Positions 37,766 through 47,732 are shown, numbered from the stretch's first letter. The stretch: DNA of 64,000 nt from Hydrogenophaga sp. (GCF_026125785.1 NZ_JAHCKL010000001.1:128949-192948), one strand, 5' to 3'. Numbers and translations are program-made. Notes: a model not told the origin generated them from the letters alone.

Positions 37766-37774
37766 TTGGAAACC

Positions 37775-38770
37775 ATGAGCAGCCTGATTGAAAAAGCAGC
37801 CCTTCGCCTGGAACAACTGCGCCAGGCCGGTGTGGACACTGCTGCCCTGGAGAATCCGAAGCCACTGGCCCAGGCCGCGGCGGCGCAGGTGGCGAGCCCT
37901 GCGGTGGCGGCACCGCCTCCCGCCGTCACGGCACCGGAGCCGGCATCCGCACCCGTTCCCGTTCCCGTTCCTGAGCCGGTGTCCAAGCTGGTGAACATCG
38001 ACCTCGCAGCGCTCACCACCGCCGGGTACGTGACGCCCAACGCGCCTCGCTCCGCCATCGCCGACCAGTACCGTGTGATCAAGCGTCCGCTGCTGGCCAA
38101 TGCCACCGGCAAGGGCGCCTCGGTGGTGCCCCATGGCAACCGCATCATGATCACCAGCGCGATGCCTGGTGAGGGCAAGAGCTTCACCGCCATCAACCTG
38201 GCGATGAGCATGGCCATGGAACTGGACTACCGCGTGCTGCTGGTCGACGCCGACGTGGCCCGTCCCTCGCTGATGAAGTCCTTCGGGCTGCCAGCGGGCC
38301 CGGGCCTTCTGGACCTGCTGCTTGACGACAAGATGGAGATGTCGGATGTGCTGCTGCGCACCAACGTCGACAAGCTCAGCCTGCTGCCCAGCGGCACACC
38401 GCACCCGCGCGCCACGGAATTGCTGGCCAGCGATGCCATGACCGGCCTCATCGAGGAAATGGGCCAGCGCTACCCCGACCGCATCATCATCTTCGATTCC
38501 CCGCCACTGCTGCTGACCACCGAGGCGCGTGTGCTGGCCACGCACATGGGCCAGGTGGTGGTGGTGGTGCAGGCCGAAAAGACCCTGCAGTCCCAGGTGC
38601 GCCATGCCATGACCACCATCGAGTCCTGCCCCATCAAGCTGGTGCTGCTCAACCAGGCCCGCGGTGGCGACCAGGAAGCCTACGGCTACGGCTATGGCTA
38701 TGGGTATGGCTACGGCCAGGGAGGCAGCCAGGAATCCGGTGCGAGCGCACCAGCCGGCACGGCGGCCTGA
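37775..38770 (+). CDS. XrtA-associated tyrosine autokinase (BY-kinase) with Tyr-Gly repeat tail
   Basis: 331 residues. A disordered Pro/Ala/Val-rich segment (about 30-75) precedes the P-loop kinase: Walker A SAMPGEGKSF with K135, Walker A' VLLVDADVARPSL and Walker B IIIFDSPPLLL. It controls polymerisation through phosphorylation of its own C-terminal tyrosines. Here the tail has six consecutive Tyr-Gly pairs (residues 303-314). The ATG at 37775 is preferred over an in-frame TTG at 37766. It is the separate kinase partner of the preceding chain-length protein. Confidence 0.93.
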   Translation: MSSLIEKAALRLEQLRQAGVDTAALENPKPLAQAAAAQVASPAVAAPPPAVTAPEPASAPVPVPVPEPVSKLVNIDLAALTTAGYVTPNAPRSAIADQYRVIKRPLLANATGKGASVVPHGNRIMITSAMPGEGKSFTAINLAMSMAMELDYRVLLVDADVARPSLMKSFGLPAGPGLLDLLLDDKMEMSDVLLRTNVDKLSLLPSGTPHPRATELLASDAMTGLIEEMGQRYPDRIIIFDSPPLLLTTEARVLATHMGQVVVVVQAEKTLQSQVRHAMTTIESCPIKLVLLNQARGGDQEAYGYGYGYGYGYGQGGSQESGASAPAGTAA

Positions 38771-38772
38771 GC

Positions 38773-40371
38773 ATGACCAGGGAGGCCCGCTTGAAGAACA
38801 ACCCCAAACACCTGCCCACGCCTCGCGCCGTGGCCATGGCCTGCCTGGCGGCGCTGTCGCCGGTCCTGGTCACCCCGGTGTGGGCGCAGCTGGTGGATCC
38901 CAGTGAGATGCGCGACGAAACCGCGATGGGCGAGGGTGGTCCGCGTCCTTCGGTCTGGATCGAGCCGCGTATTTCCACCGGTGTGCTGATCACCAACAAC
39001 GGCAATCTTTCGGCGACCTCTCCCCAGAGTGAACAGATCCTGGAGGTCACGCCGGGCGTGCGCGCCGTGTTCAACCGGCCGCGCGCCAAGGGCTTTTTCG
39101 ACTACTCGCTGAGCACGCAGTACCGCCTGCAGAACACCAGCGGCGATGCGCTGCGGCACCTGCTCAACACCGCGATGACCTTCGAGGCGGTGGATGACCG
39201 CGTGTTCGTCGACGTCTCCGGCGTGGTGGCCGATGAGTCGATCTCCGCCTTTGGCACGCTCGCACCGGGTTACAGCAACGCGAACACCTCGCGTACGTCG
39301 AGTTTCCGGGTCTCGCCCTATCTGCGCGGCGTGCTGGCCGGGGCGGTCAACTACGAGCTGCGCGTTGGTATGGAGAAAGCCTCCACAGCGACAGGTTCAC
39401 GCTCGGACGTGACCGTGCAGGACGCCTCTGCGCGTCTGCGCAGCGACATGACCGGGCGCATGTTGGGGTGGTCGCTGGATGCGCAGACCGTATCGACCGA
39501 GTACACGTTGGGGCGACGCACCCGTTCCGATCAGGTGCTTGGCGGGCTGAACTACGCGCCGAGCAGCCTTCTCATGCTGACGGCACAGGCGGGTGTGGAA
39601 TCCAACGACGTGCTTTCGGCCAGCCGGGAGAACTACAGCATCACGGGTCTGAGCCTCGACTGGAGGCCATCCAACCGCACGCGCCTGGTGGCGGGTGTGC
39701 AGAAGCGTTATTTCGGTACCGGTTACAACGTGCTGTTCGAACACCGCACGGCGCGCACAGTCTGGCGTTTCAGCGACACGCGCGATGCCGTCAACAACCC
39801 GCTGGATCCAGGCGGGGCCACGCTCGGGACCGTCTACAGCCTGCTTGACAGTCTGTACACCGCGCAAGAGCCCGATCCGGTGCGTCGAGCCCAACTGGTG
39901 CAGGCCGAACTGCTGCGCCTGGGCCTGCCGGCCGATGCGAATTCGATCAACAACTTCCTGTCCTCGTCGGCCACACTGGTGCGCTCGCAGCAGCTCTCGC
40001 TGGCGCTGGTGGGGGTCCGCAATGGCGTCACCTTCACGCTGCTGCGCGGCAACTCGCGCCGCCTGGGACCCTCTGCCAACCTGGGCGATGATTTCGATGT
40101 CAGCGAAAGCATCCGCCAGCGTTCCTGGAGCGTCAACTATTCGCACCGCCTCACGCCGCTGACCACCTTTGCCGCCGGGGTGGGCCGGCAGACCAACGAG
40201 GGCTCGGTGGCCGGCCTGAGCAATACGCTGACGACCTTCACCGTGGGCGCTACCACGCGCCTGGCCGCGCGCACCAGCGGCACGGTGCAGCTGCAGCGTT
40301 CCATCTATGACCAGGTGGGGGCACCGTACCGCGAGGTCGCCATCTCGGCCAACATCACGCACCGGTTCTGA
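38773..40371 (+). CDS. XrtA/PEP-CTERM-system outer-membrane beta-barrel protein (TIGR03016-like)
   Basis: 532 residues. A signal peptide ends near PVWAQ (about residue 36). The rest is rich in alternating aromatic/polar strands (DYSLSTQYRLQN, SWSVNYSHRLTPLTTFAAGV) and ends in the outer-membrane signature ITHRF. This matches the uncharacterised outer-membrane family that always accompanies exosortase A EPS loci. It probably serves as an outer-membrane pore or assembly partner for the polymer. TTG at 38791 is another possible start after GGGAGG. Confidence 0.9.
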   Translation: MTREARLKNNPKHLPTPRAVAMACLAALSPVLVTPVWAQLVDPSEMRDETAMGEGGPRPSVWIEPRISTGVLITNNGNLSATSPQSEQILEVTPGVRAVFNRPRAKGFFDYSLSTQYRLQNTSGDALRHLLNTAMTFEAVDDRVFVDVSGVVADESISAFGTLAPGYSNANTSRTSSFRVSPYLRGVLAGAVNYELRVGMEKASTATGSRSDVTVQDASARLRSDMTGRMLGWSLDAQTVSTEYTLGRRTRSDQVLGGLNYAPSSLLMLTAQAGVESNDVLSASRENYSITGLSLDWRPSNRTRLVAGVQKRYFGTGYNVLFEHRTARTVWRFSDTRDAVNNPLDPGGATLGTVYSLLDSLYTAQEPDPVRRAQLVQAELLRLGLPADANSINNFLSSSATLVRSQQLSLALVGVRNGVTFTLLRGNSRRLGPSANLGDDFDVSESIRQRSWSVNYSHRLTPLTTFAAGVGRQTNEGSVAGLSNTLTTFTVGATTRLAARTSGTVQLQRSIYDQVGAPYREVAISANITHRF

Positions 40372-40374
40372 TTC

Positions 40375-41496
40375 ATGTACGAAGCGTTTTACGGGTTGAG
40401 CAGCAAGCCCTTCCAGCTCAACCCCGATCCCCGTTTTTATTACAGCAGCAAGCCGCACCGCCGGGCGCGTTCGTACCTCGTGTACGGCGTCATGCGAGGC
40501 GAGGGCTTCATCGTCATCACCGGTGAGGTCGGCGCGGGCAAGACGACCATCGTCCGCGACCTGCTGGACAGCCTGGAGAACGGCTCCGTGGTGGCCGCCC
40601 ACCTGGTGAGCACGCAGCTCGGTGCGGACGACGCGCTCAAGCTGGTCTGCGCTGCATTCGGCGTGGCCGTGCGCGGCACCAGCAAAGCCGACATGCTGAT
40701 GGCGCTGGAGGCCTTCTTCATCACCCAGACCACGCAAGGCAAGCGTTGCCTGCTCATCGTGGACGAGGCCCAGAACCTGCAGCCCCTGGCCGTCGAAGAG
40801 CTGCGCATGCTCTCCAACTTCCAGTTTGGCGAACAGGCGCTGCTGCAGACCTTCCTGGTGGGGCAGCCGGAATTCCGCAACATCCTGCAGAGCCCGGGCA
40901 TGCTGCAGTTGCGCCAGCGTGTCACCGCGCGCTGCCACCTGGGGCCGCTGGACGAAGAGGACACGCGCGCCTACATCGAGCACCGCCTCAAGTGCGCCGG
41001 TGCGGTGGACAAGCCCAGCTTCGATGCCGGCGTGTTCGCCGGCATCTACCAGTTCAGTGGCGGCATTCCTCGCCGTATCAACACCGTCTGCGACCGCCTG
41101 CTGCTGCAGGGTTTTCTCGCCGAGACGCCGCACCTCACGGTGGAAGCGCTCAATGAGGTGATCGCTGAAATGCAGGCCGAATCCGCCGTGACCACATCTG
41201 GTCCGCAGGAGGTCGAGGACCGCTGGGCGGACCTGCCCAGGGCGGCCGAAGGCACGTCGCCGCGCCCCTCGCTGGTCGATGGCATCGGCCCCGAGGAGAT
41301 CGAGCTGGATGTCAACCTGGTCGAAGGCATCAGCGAGGAGCTCACCCGTGTCTCGGCCGAACAGCTCAGTACGCGCCTGCTGCGCATGGAGCGCAGCGTG
41401 CTGCGCCAGGAACGCGTGAGCCTGGAGATCCTGAGCGCGCTCAAGAAAATCGTGGCCGCCACCCGCAAGCCACGCAACGGCAACGGTGGTGGCTGA
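40375..41496 (+). CDS. XrtA-associated ATPase (ExeA-like AAA)
   Basis: 373 residues. MYEAFYGLSSKPFQLNPDPRFYY is the typical start of this GspA/ExeA-related family. Walker A GEVGAGKTT has K56; Walker B is LLIVDEAQNL. An acidic linker and a C-terminal coiled coil (about 320-365) follow. The family occurs with exosortase A EPS clusters, role unproven, maybe energising assembly or export. No C-terminal peptidoglycan-binding domain like ExeA's is present. Confidence 0.93.
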   Translation: MYEAFYGLSSKPFQLNPDPRFYYSSKPHRRARSYLVYGVMRGEGFIVITGEVGAGKTTIVRDLLDSLENGSVVAAHLVSTQLGADDALKLVCAAFGVAVRGTSKADMLMALEAFFITQTTQGKRCLLIVDEAQNLQPLAVEELRMLSNFQFGEQALLQTFLVGQPEFRNILQSPGMLQLRQRVTARCHLGPLDEEDTRAYIEHRLKCAGAVDKPSFDAGVFAGIYQFSGGIPRRINTVCDRLLLQGFLAETPHLTVEALNEVIAEMQAESAVTTSGPQEVEDRWADLPRAAEGTSPRPSLVDGIGPEEIELDVNLVEGISEELTRVSAEQLSTRLLRMERSVLRQERVSLEILSALKKIVAATRKPRNGNGGG

Positions 41497-41511
41497 TCCG
41501 GAGGACGCCGC

Positions 41512-42378
41512 ATGAGCAAGAACCCGCCCATCATCAATGCCCTGACCATCGACGTGGAAGACTACTTCCAGGTCTCGGCGTTTGCGCCCTACATCGATCG
41601 CGCCCACTGGGACCAGCGCGAGTGCCGCGTCGAGCACAACATCGACCGCATCCTGCGCCTGCTGGCGGAGAACGGCACCAAGGCCACTTTCTTCACGCTG
41701 GGATGGGTGGCCGAGCGCTACCCCGAGATGGTGCGCCGCATCGTGCGCGAGGGCCACGAACTGGCCAGCCATGGCTATGGCCACCAGCGCGTGAGCGATC
41801 TCGACGAGGCCGCTTTCTACGACGACATCCACCGCGCCAAAGGCATTCTGGAAGACCTGGGCGGCCAGCCCGTGCTGGGCTACCGTGCACCCAGCTTCTC
41901 TATTGGCGCTGACAACCTCTGGGCGCTGGACACGCTGCTGCGCGCGGGCTACCGCTACAGCTCCAGCATCTACCCGGTGCAGCACGATCACTACGGCATG
42001 CCGGATGCGCCGCGCTTTGCCTACGCCGCACGCGACGGCTTGCTGGAGGTGCCGCCGACCACGCTGCGCCTGTTCAACCGCAACCTGCCTTCCAGTGGCG
42101 GCGGCTACTTCCGACTGCTGCCCTATGGCCTGTCGCGCTGGATGCTGCGCCAGGTGAACGAACGCGACGCCCAGTCCGCCATCTTCTACTTCCACCCCTG
42201 GGAGATCGACCCTCAGCAGCCGCGCGTGCCCGGCATCGACCTCAAGACGCGCTTTCGCCACTACGTCAACATCGGTCGCACCGAACAGCGCCTGGCGCGC
42301 CTGATCCGGGACTTCCGTTGGGGCCGCATGGACCGCATCTTCCTGCCCGAGCGCGCGCAGGAGGTGCCCGTTGTCTGA
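41512..42378 (+). CDS. XrtA-system polysaccharide deacetylase
   Basis: 288 residues, NodB-fold carbohydrate esterase 4. NALTIDVEDYFQVSAF supplies the metal-binding Asp pair, HELASHGYGHQRV the two His, and YRAPSFSI the catalytic motif. A C-terminal DUF3473-like part (HPWEIDPQQPR) is typical of PEP-CTERM-locus deacetylases. It removes N-acetyl groups from hexosamine in the polymer, probably on the cytoplasmic side as no signal peptide is visible. The stop overlaps the next start. Confidence 0.94.
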   Translation: MSKNPPIINALTIDVEDYFQVSAFAPYIDRAHWDQRECRVEHNIDRILRLLAENGTKATFFTLGWVAERYPEMVRRIVREGHELASHGYGHQRVSDLDEAAFYDDIHRAKGILEDLGGQPVLGYRAPSFSIGADNLWALDTLLRAGYRYSSSIYPVQHDHYGMPDAPRFAYAARDGLLEVPPTTLRLFNRNLPSSGGGYFRLLPYGLSRWMLRQVNERDAQSAIFYFHPWEIDPQQPRVPGIDLKTRFRHYVNIGRTEQRLARLIRDFRWGRMDRIFLPERAQEVPVV

Positions 42379-43429
42379 GAACGCCACCACCGGTTTGCGC
42401 ATCCTTCGCCTTGACAGCCGCCGGCCTGAGGAGGTCGCGCGCTGGGATGCCTTCGTCTTCGCCCATCCGCAGGCCACGTTCTTCCACCGCGCCGGCTGGC
42501 AGAAGATCATCGGCGAGGTGTTCCGGCACGCCACCTATTTCCTCTACGCCGAGCAGGATGGGCAGATCCAGGGCGTGCTGCCGCTGGCGCACGTCAACAG
42601 CCGCCTGTTCGGCAACGCACTCACCGGGCTGCCTTTCGCCGTCTACGGTGGCGTCGCCGCGCTCACACCCGAAGCGGCCGACGCCCTGGAGGCCGAGGCA
42701 CAGCGCCTGGCCATCGAACTGGGTACCGACCACCTGGAACTGCGCCACATCGAGCGCCGCCACGAGGATTGGCCGGTGCAGGAGCTCTATGTCACCTTCC
42801 GCAAGGCCATCCTGCCCAAGGAAGAAGACAACATGCTGGCCATTCCGCGCAAGCAGCGCGCCATGGTGCGCAAGGGCATCAAGAATGGCCTGACCTCCCA
42901 GATCGACCCGGGCGTGGACCGCTTCTTCGCCCTGTATGCGGACAACGTGCACCGGCATGGCACGCCGGCCATGCCACGGCGCTACTTCCAGGCGCTGCGC
43001 GACACCTTTGGCGCCGACTGCGAGGTGCTCACGGTCTGCTCCGCCGAAGGGCGGCCGCTTTCCAGCGTGCTCAGCTTCTACTTCCGTGACGAGGTGCTGC
43101 CGTACTACGCGGGCGACGACGAGGCCGCGCGCGACCTCGCCGCCAACGACTTCAAGTACTGGGAACTCATGCGGCTGGCCTGTGCGCGCGGCATCAAGGT
43201 GTTCGACTATGGGCGCAGCAAGGAGGGCACCGGCCCCTATGCGTTCAAGAAAAACTGGGGTTTCGAGCCCACGCAGTTGCATTACGAGTACCGCCTGTAC
43301 AAGCGCGACAGCATTCCGCAGAACAACCCCGCCAACGCCAAGTACCGGTTGCTGATCGCTACCTGGCGGCGCATGCCGCTGAGCCTGGCGAACTGGCTCG
43401 GGCCCTTCATCGTGCGTAACCTCGGCTGA
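42371..43429 (+). CDS. FemAB-family XrtA/PEP-CTERM-associated protein
   Basis: 352 residues of GNAT/FemAB type. FFHRAGWQKIIGEVF near the start, RKGIKNGLTSQIDPG in the middle, and a second acyltransferase half with FDYGRSKEGTGPYAFKKNWGFEPT. FemAB proteins add amino acids from aminoacyl-tRNA to peptidoglycan; this branch is found only with exosortase loci and may decorate the polysaccharide. It starts with TTG 42371, supported by AGGAGG six bases before, and overlaps the deacetylase stop by 8 bp. Confidence 0.92.
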   Translation: MSENATTGLRILRLDSRRPEEVARWDAFVFAHPQATFFHRAGWQKIIGEVFRHATYFLYAEQDGQIQGVLPLAHVNSRLFGNALTGLPFAVYGGVAALTPEAADALEAEAQRLAIELGTDHLELRHIERRHEDWPVQELYVTFRKAILPKEEDNMLAIPRKQRAMVRKGIKNGLTSQIDPGVDRFFALYADNVHRHGTPAMPRRYFQALRDTFGADCEVLTVCSAEGRPLSSVLSFYFRDEVLPYYAGDDEAARDLAANDFKYWELMRLACARGIKVFDYGRSKEGTGPYAFKKNWGFEPTQLHYEYRLYKRDSIPQNNPANAKYRLLIATWRRMPLSLANWLGPFIVRNLG

Positions 43430-43448
43430 GGCGCAACAGAGGCCCCGC

Positions 43449-44672
43449 ATGGCGAACCTGCTCTACCTCGTGCACCGCCTGCCTTATCCGCCCAACAAGG
43501 GCGACAAGGTGCGCTCCTACCATCTTCTGCGGCACCTGCTGCAGCAGCACCGCGTGTTCCTGGGGACCTTTGTCGACGACCCGGAGGATGAGCAGCACAT
43601 TGCCACGCTGAGCCGTATCTGTCCGGACCTGCACGTCGAACGCCTGGCACCCCGCACCGCGAAACTGATGAGCGCCACCGGCCTGCTGCGTGGCGAAGCC
43701 CTCACGCTGGCCTACTACCGCAGCGCCGGCATGCAGCGCTGGGTGGCGCAGGTCGCGCGGGAACATGCGCTGGACGCCAGCGTGGTGTTCTCCGGCGCCA
43801 TGGCGCAGTACGCGCAAGGCCTGCTGCCCCGTGTGCCCATGCTGGTGGACTTCGTGGACGTGGATTCCGAGAAGTGGACGCAGTACGCGCCGGCGCACCG
43901 CTGGCCCATGTCGGCCGTCTACCGCCGGGAGGGTGAACGCCTGCTGGCTTATGAGCGCGAGGTTGCCGCGCAGGCCCGCCGTTCCTTCTTCGTCACCCCC
44001 AACGAGACCGCGCTGTTTCTCGCGCGCGCACCGGAATGCGAAGGCCGCGTGCAGTCGCTGAGCAATGGCGTGGACGCCGATTTCTTCGCCCCCGATCCGG
44101 CCTGCGCGAACCCGTTCGCGGCCGGTGAACAGGCGGTGGTGTTCACCGGTGCCATGGACTACTGGCCCAACGTGGACGGCGTGAGCTGGTTCGCGCAGGA
44201 CATGCTGGCCGGCCTGCGCCAGCGCTGGCCGAAGGCGCGCTTCTACATCGTGGGCCGCAGCCCCACGCCGCAGGTGCAGGCGCTGGCTGGAGAACACGTG
44301 GTGGTGACCGGCACCGTGCCCGACGTGCGGCCCTACCTGCAGCATGCCGCCGCGGTGGTGGCGCCGCTGCGGGTGGCGCGTGGTATCCAGAACAAGATCC
44401 TTGAAGCCATGGCCATGGGGCAGGCGGTGGTCACCGTGCCCTCGTGCGCCGAGGCCATTGGTGCCAGTGCGCAGCAAGGCTTGCTGCAGGCGTCCGACCC
44501 CGGGGAGTTCCTGGATGCGCTGCAGCCCTTGCTGGCGTCGCCCGCGCACGCTGCCGAGCTCGGCCGCGAAGCGCGTGGTTTCGTGCTGCGCCGGTTCAGC
44601 TGGCAGGCCCATCTGAGCGGCATCGACGCTTGTCTCGACACCTTGCCTACCGCCGAAGAAGGAGCGCATTGA
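43449..44672 (+). CDS. TIGR03087-type XrtA-system glycosyltransferase (GT4)
   Basis: 407 residues, GT-B fold. It begins LVHRLPYPPNKGDKVRSYHLL, the signature of this exosortase A-associated family. The C-terminal nucleotide-sugar half carries GVSWFAQDMLAGL, VAPLRVARGIQNKILEAMAMGQAVV and EAIGAS. It adds one sugar to the lipid-linked repeat unit. In several betaproteobacterial loci xrtA lies beside this gene; here it is directly followed by the amidotransferase with no room for it. Confidence 0.92.
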   Translation: MANLLYLVHRLPYPPNKGDKVRSYHLLRHLLQQHRVFLGTFVDDPEDEQHIATLSRICPDLHVERLAPRTAKLMSATGLLRGEALTLAYYRSAGMQRWVAQVAREHALDASVVFSGAMAQYAQGLLPRVPMLVDFVDVDSEKWTQYAPAHRWPMSAVYRREGERLLAYEREVAAQARRSFFVTPNETALFLARAPECEGRVQSLSNGVDADFFAPDPACANPFAAGEQAVVFTGAMDYWPNVDGVSWFAQDMLAGLRQRWPKARFYIVGRSPTPQVQALAGEHVVVTGTVPDVRPYLQHAAAVVAPLRVARGIQNKILEAMAMGQAVVTVPSCAEAIGASAQQGLLQASDPGEFLDALQPLLASPAHAAELGREARGFVLRRFSWQAHLSGIDACLDTLPTAEEGAH

Positions 44673-44673
44673 C

Positions 44674-46581
44674 ATGTGTGGCATCTCCGGTCTGTTCGAC
44701 ACCGTGGGCCAGCGCGATTTCGACCGCGCCCTGGCTTCGCGCATCAACAACATCCAGGCCCACCGGGGACCGGACGAAGACGATCTGCATTTCGAGCCGG
44801 GCCTGGCGCTGGGCCACCGGCGGCTTTCGGTGATCGACCTCGCCACGGGCCAGCAGCCGCTGTTCAGCGTCGATGGCAGCGTGGGTATCGTCTTCAACGG
44901 AGAGATCTACAACTACCAGGAATTGGTGCCTGAGCTCAAGGCGCTGGGCCAGGTGTTCCGCACGCGCAGCGACACCGAGGTGATCGTCAACGCCTGGCGC
45001 GCCTGGGGGCCGGACTGTGTGCACCGCCTGCGCGGCATGTTCGCCTTCGCGCTGTGGGACCGGCCGCAGCAGACCCTGTTCCTCGCGCGCGACCGCATGG
45101 GTGTGAAGCCCATGCACTACGCCTGGCTGCCGGACGGCAGCTTCATCTTCGGCTCCGAACTCAAGGTGGTCACCGCGCACCCCGGCTTTTCGCGCGAGAT
45201 CGACCCCCTGGCGGTGGAGGAGTACTTTGCCTTCGGCTACGTGCCCGACCCGCGCTGCATCTACCGCAACGCCCACAAGCTGCCGGCCGCGCACACGCTG
45301 ACGCTGCGCCGCGGTGCGCAGAGCCGGCCGCAGCCTGTGCCCTATTGGGACGTGCATTTCACCAACGACAACCCGATTGGCCAGGCCGACGCCGAGGCCG
45401 AACTGCGCGATCGGGTGCGCGAATCGGTGCGGCTGCGCATGATCGCCGACGTGCCCCTGGGCGCCTTTCTCTCCGGCGGCGTGGACTCCAGCGCCGTGGT
45501 GGCCAGCATGGCCGGCCTGTCCGAGCGGCCGGTGCAGACCTGCGCCATCGGCTTCGACGACCCGCGCTTCAACGAGTCCGAGTTCGCGCGCCAGGTCGCG
45601 GAACGCTACGGCACCGACCATCGGCTGGAGATCGTGCGCAGCGACGACTTCGACCTGATCGACACCCTGGCCTGGCTGTACGACGAACCCTACGCCGACA
45701 GCTCCGCCATTCCCACCTACCGGGTCTGCGAAATGGCGCGCAAGCACGTGACCGTGGCGCTGTCTGGCGACGGGGGAGACGAAAGTCTGGGCGGGTACCG
45801 TCGTTACCGGCTTCACCTGGGGGAGGAGGCGGTGCGCGGCCGCCTGCCACAAGGCCTGCGCCGTGCACTCTTCGGCCCACTCGGACGGCTCTATCCCAAG
45901 GCCGACTGGGCACCGCGCATGTTCCGCGCCAAGACCACCTTCCAGGCCATGGCCATGGACAGCGTGCAGGCCTACCACCACAGCATGTCGCACCTGCGCG
46001 AGGACCAGCGCCAGCGCCTGTTCACGTCGGCTTTCCGGCAGCAACTGGGTGGCTACGGTGCCATCGAGGTGTTCCGCCAGCACGCTGCGAACGCCCGCAC
46101 CGAGGACCCGCTGGCCCTCATCCAGTATCTGGACTACAAGACCTGGCTGGTGGGGGACATCAACACCAAGGTGGACCGTGCCAGCATGGCGCACTCGCTG
46201 GAGGTGCGCGAGCCGCTGATGGACCACCGTCTCATCGAATGGCTGGCGACGCTGCCCAGCAGCCTGAAGATCCAGGGTGGCGAGGGCAAGGCGGTGTTCA
46301 AGAAGGCGTTCGAGCCGCTGCTGCCGCACGACGTGCTGTACCGACCCAAGATGGGCTTCTCGGTGCCGCTGGCCAAATGGCTGCGCGGGCCGCTGCAGCA
46401 GCGCCTGCGGGAGTCGGTGCTCAGCCAGCGCATGCTCGACACCGGCTATTTCCACCGCGAGGTGCTGCAGTCGCTAGTCCAGCAGCACCTGAGCGGCCAG
46501 TCCGACCATTCGACCTCGCTGTGGATGCTCATCATGTTCGATGCTTTCCTGCGCCAGGTCGAGCGTCCCGCGTCGTCATGA
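44674..46581 (+). CDS. XrtA-system amidotransferase (asparagine synthase B family)
   Basis: 635 residues. The N-terminal glutaminase begins MCGISGLFD with catalytic C2. The synthetase half has the ATP-pyrophosphatase loop LSGGVDSS at residues 266-273 and SGDGGDESLGGYRRYR. It uses glutamine nitrogen to amidate a carboxylate, plausibly a uronic acid of the polymer, rather than making free asparagine; that role is inferred from the locus. ATGA overlap with the next gene. Confidence 0.94.
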   Translation: MCGISGLFDTVGQRDFDRALASRINNIQAHRGPDEDDLHFEPGLALGHRRLSVIDLATGQQPLFSVDGSVGIVFNGEIYNYQELVPELKALGQVFRTRSDTEVIVNAWRAWGPDCVHRLRGMFAFALWDRPQQTLFLARDRMGVKPMHYAWLPDGSFIFGSELKVVTAHPGFSREIDPLAVEEYFAFGYVPDPRCIYRNAHKLPAAHTLTLRRGAQSRPQPVPYWDVHFTNDNPIGQADAEAELRDRVRESVRLRMIADVPLGAFLSGGVDSSAVVASMAGLSERPVQTCAIGFDDPRFNESEFARQVAERYGTDHRLEIVRSDDFDLIDTLAWLYDEPYADSSAIPTYRVCEMARKHVTVALSGDGGDESLGGYRRYRLHLGEEAVRGRLPQGLRRALFGPLGRLYPKADWAPRMFRAKTTFQAMAMDSVQAYHHSMSHLREDQRQRLFTSAFRQQLGGYGAIEVFRQHAANARTEDPLALIQYLDYKTWLVGDINTKVDRASMAHSLEVREPLMDHRLIEWLATLPSSLKIQGGEGKAVFKKAFEPLLPHDVLYRPKMGFSVPLAKWLRGPLQQRLRESVLSQRMLDTGYFHREVLQSLVQQHLSGQSDHSTSLWMLIMFDAFLRQVERPASS

Positions 46582-47732
46582 GTTCCACGCGCCGCCGCCG
46601 CATCGTCCACGTTGTCTACAGCTTTTCCGTCGGTGGGCTGGAGAACGTCGTCGTCCAGCTCATCAACCGCCTGCCGGCCGAGGATTTCGAGCACGTGGTG
46701 CTCTCGCTGACCACCATCAGCGACTTCAGGAACCGCATCACCCGGCCGGACGTGCGCTTCATCGAGCTGCACAAACCGCCCGGCCACGCCATCCCGCTGT
46801 ACCCGCGCATCGTGCGGCTGCTGCGGGAGCTGCGGCCCGATGTGGTGCACACCTGCAACCTGGCCGCCCTGGAGATCACGCCGCTGGCGTGGCTGGCGCG
46901 GGTGCCGGTGCGTGTGCATGCGGAACACGGCTGGGACGCGCACGACCCGCAAGGCCGCAACCCGCGCTACCAGCGCCTGCGGCGCCTGTACAAACCTTTC
47001 GTGAGCCACTATGTCGCGGTGTCGCAGGACCTCGACGACTATCTGGATCGGGCCATCCATGTGCCTGCCCGGCGCCGCAGCCTGATCGCCAACGGTGTGG
47101 ATACCCAGACTTTTTCGCCCGCCGAGCACGTCGCGCAGACGGTGCCCGGCTGCCCCTTCCAACCCGGCCTGCATTGGTTGCTGGGCACGGTGGGCCGGCT
47201 GCAGACGGTCAAGAACCAGCCGTTGCTGGCGCGCGCCTTCGTGCGCCTGCTGCGCGAGCACCCCGAGGCGCAGCACCATGTGCGCCTGGTGGTGGTGGGG
47301 GAAGGGCCGCTGCGCGCCGAAGTCGAACGCATCCTGGAGGAGGCCGGCGTTTCGCACCTGGCCTGGCTGGCGGGTTCGCGCAACGACGTGGCCGACATCC
47401 TGCGCATGCTGGACTGTTTCGTGTTGCCTTCCCAGGCCGAGGGCACTTCCTGCACGCTGCAGGAGGCCATGGCCTGCGGCCTGCCGGTGGTGGCCACCGC
47501 GGTGGGAGGTACGCCCGACCTGGTGGAGCAGGGCGTGACCGGCTACCTGGTGCCTTCCGAGGACGAGGCCGCCATGGCCGATGCCATCTGGTCCCTGCAT
47601 CAGGATCCGGCGAAAACCAGTCTTTTTGCACGGACGGCCCGTGATCGAGCCTTGAAAAATTTCGCGCTGGATGCGATGGTCGAAGCTTACGTTCCGCTGT
47701 TCTCCGGTGGCCGTCCGATGGCGGCTGCCTGA
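46578..47732 (+). CDS. TIGR03088-type XrtA-system glycosyltransferase (GT4)
   Basis: 384 residues, GT-B fold. IVHVVYSFSVGGLENVVVQLINRL is the family start, and the C-terminal half has VGRLQTVKNQPLL and LPSQAEGTSCTLQEAMACGLPVVAT with the donor-binding Glu. It starts at the ATG overlapping the amidotransferase stop. An open frame continues far upstream in this phase and is a shadow of the amidotransferase gene. Confidence 0.93.
   Translation: MSSTRRRRIVHVVYSFSVGGLENVVVQLINRLPAEDFEHVVLSLTTISDFRNRITRPDVRFIELHKPPGHAIPLYPRIVRLLRELRPDVVHTCNLAALEITPLAWLARVPVRVHAEHGWDAHDPQGRNPRYQRLRRLYKPFVSHYVAVSQDLDDYLDRAIHVPARRRSLIANGVDTQTFSPAEHVAQTVPGCPFQPGLHWLLGTVGRLQTVKNQPLLARAFVRLLREHPEAQHHVRLVVVGEGPLRAEVERILEEAGVSHLAWLAGSRNDVADILRMLDCFVLPSQAEGTSCTLQEAMACGLPVVATAVGGTPDLVEQGVTGYLVPSEDEAAMADAIWSLHQDPAKTSLFARTARDRALKNFALDAMVEAYVPLFSGGRPMAAA

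Noticed and set aside
39397-42534. 1045-codon open frame on the minus strand
   Set aside because: It covers the antisense of the outer-membrane barrel, ATPase and deacetylase genes, all of which have clear motifs on the plus strand; long antisense frames are expected at this GC content.
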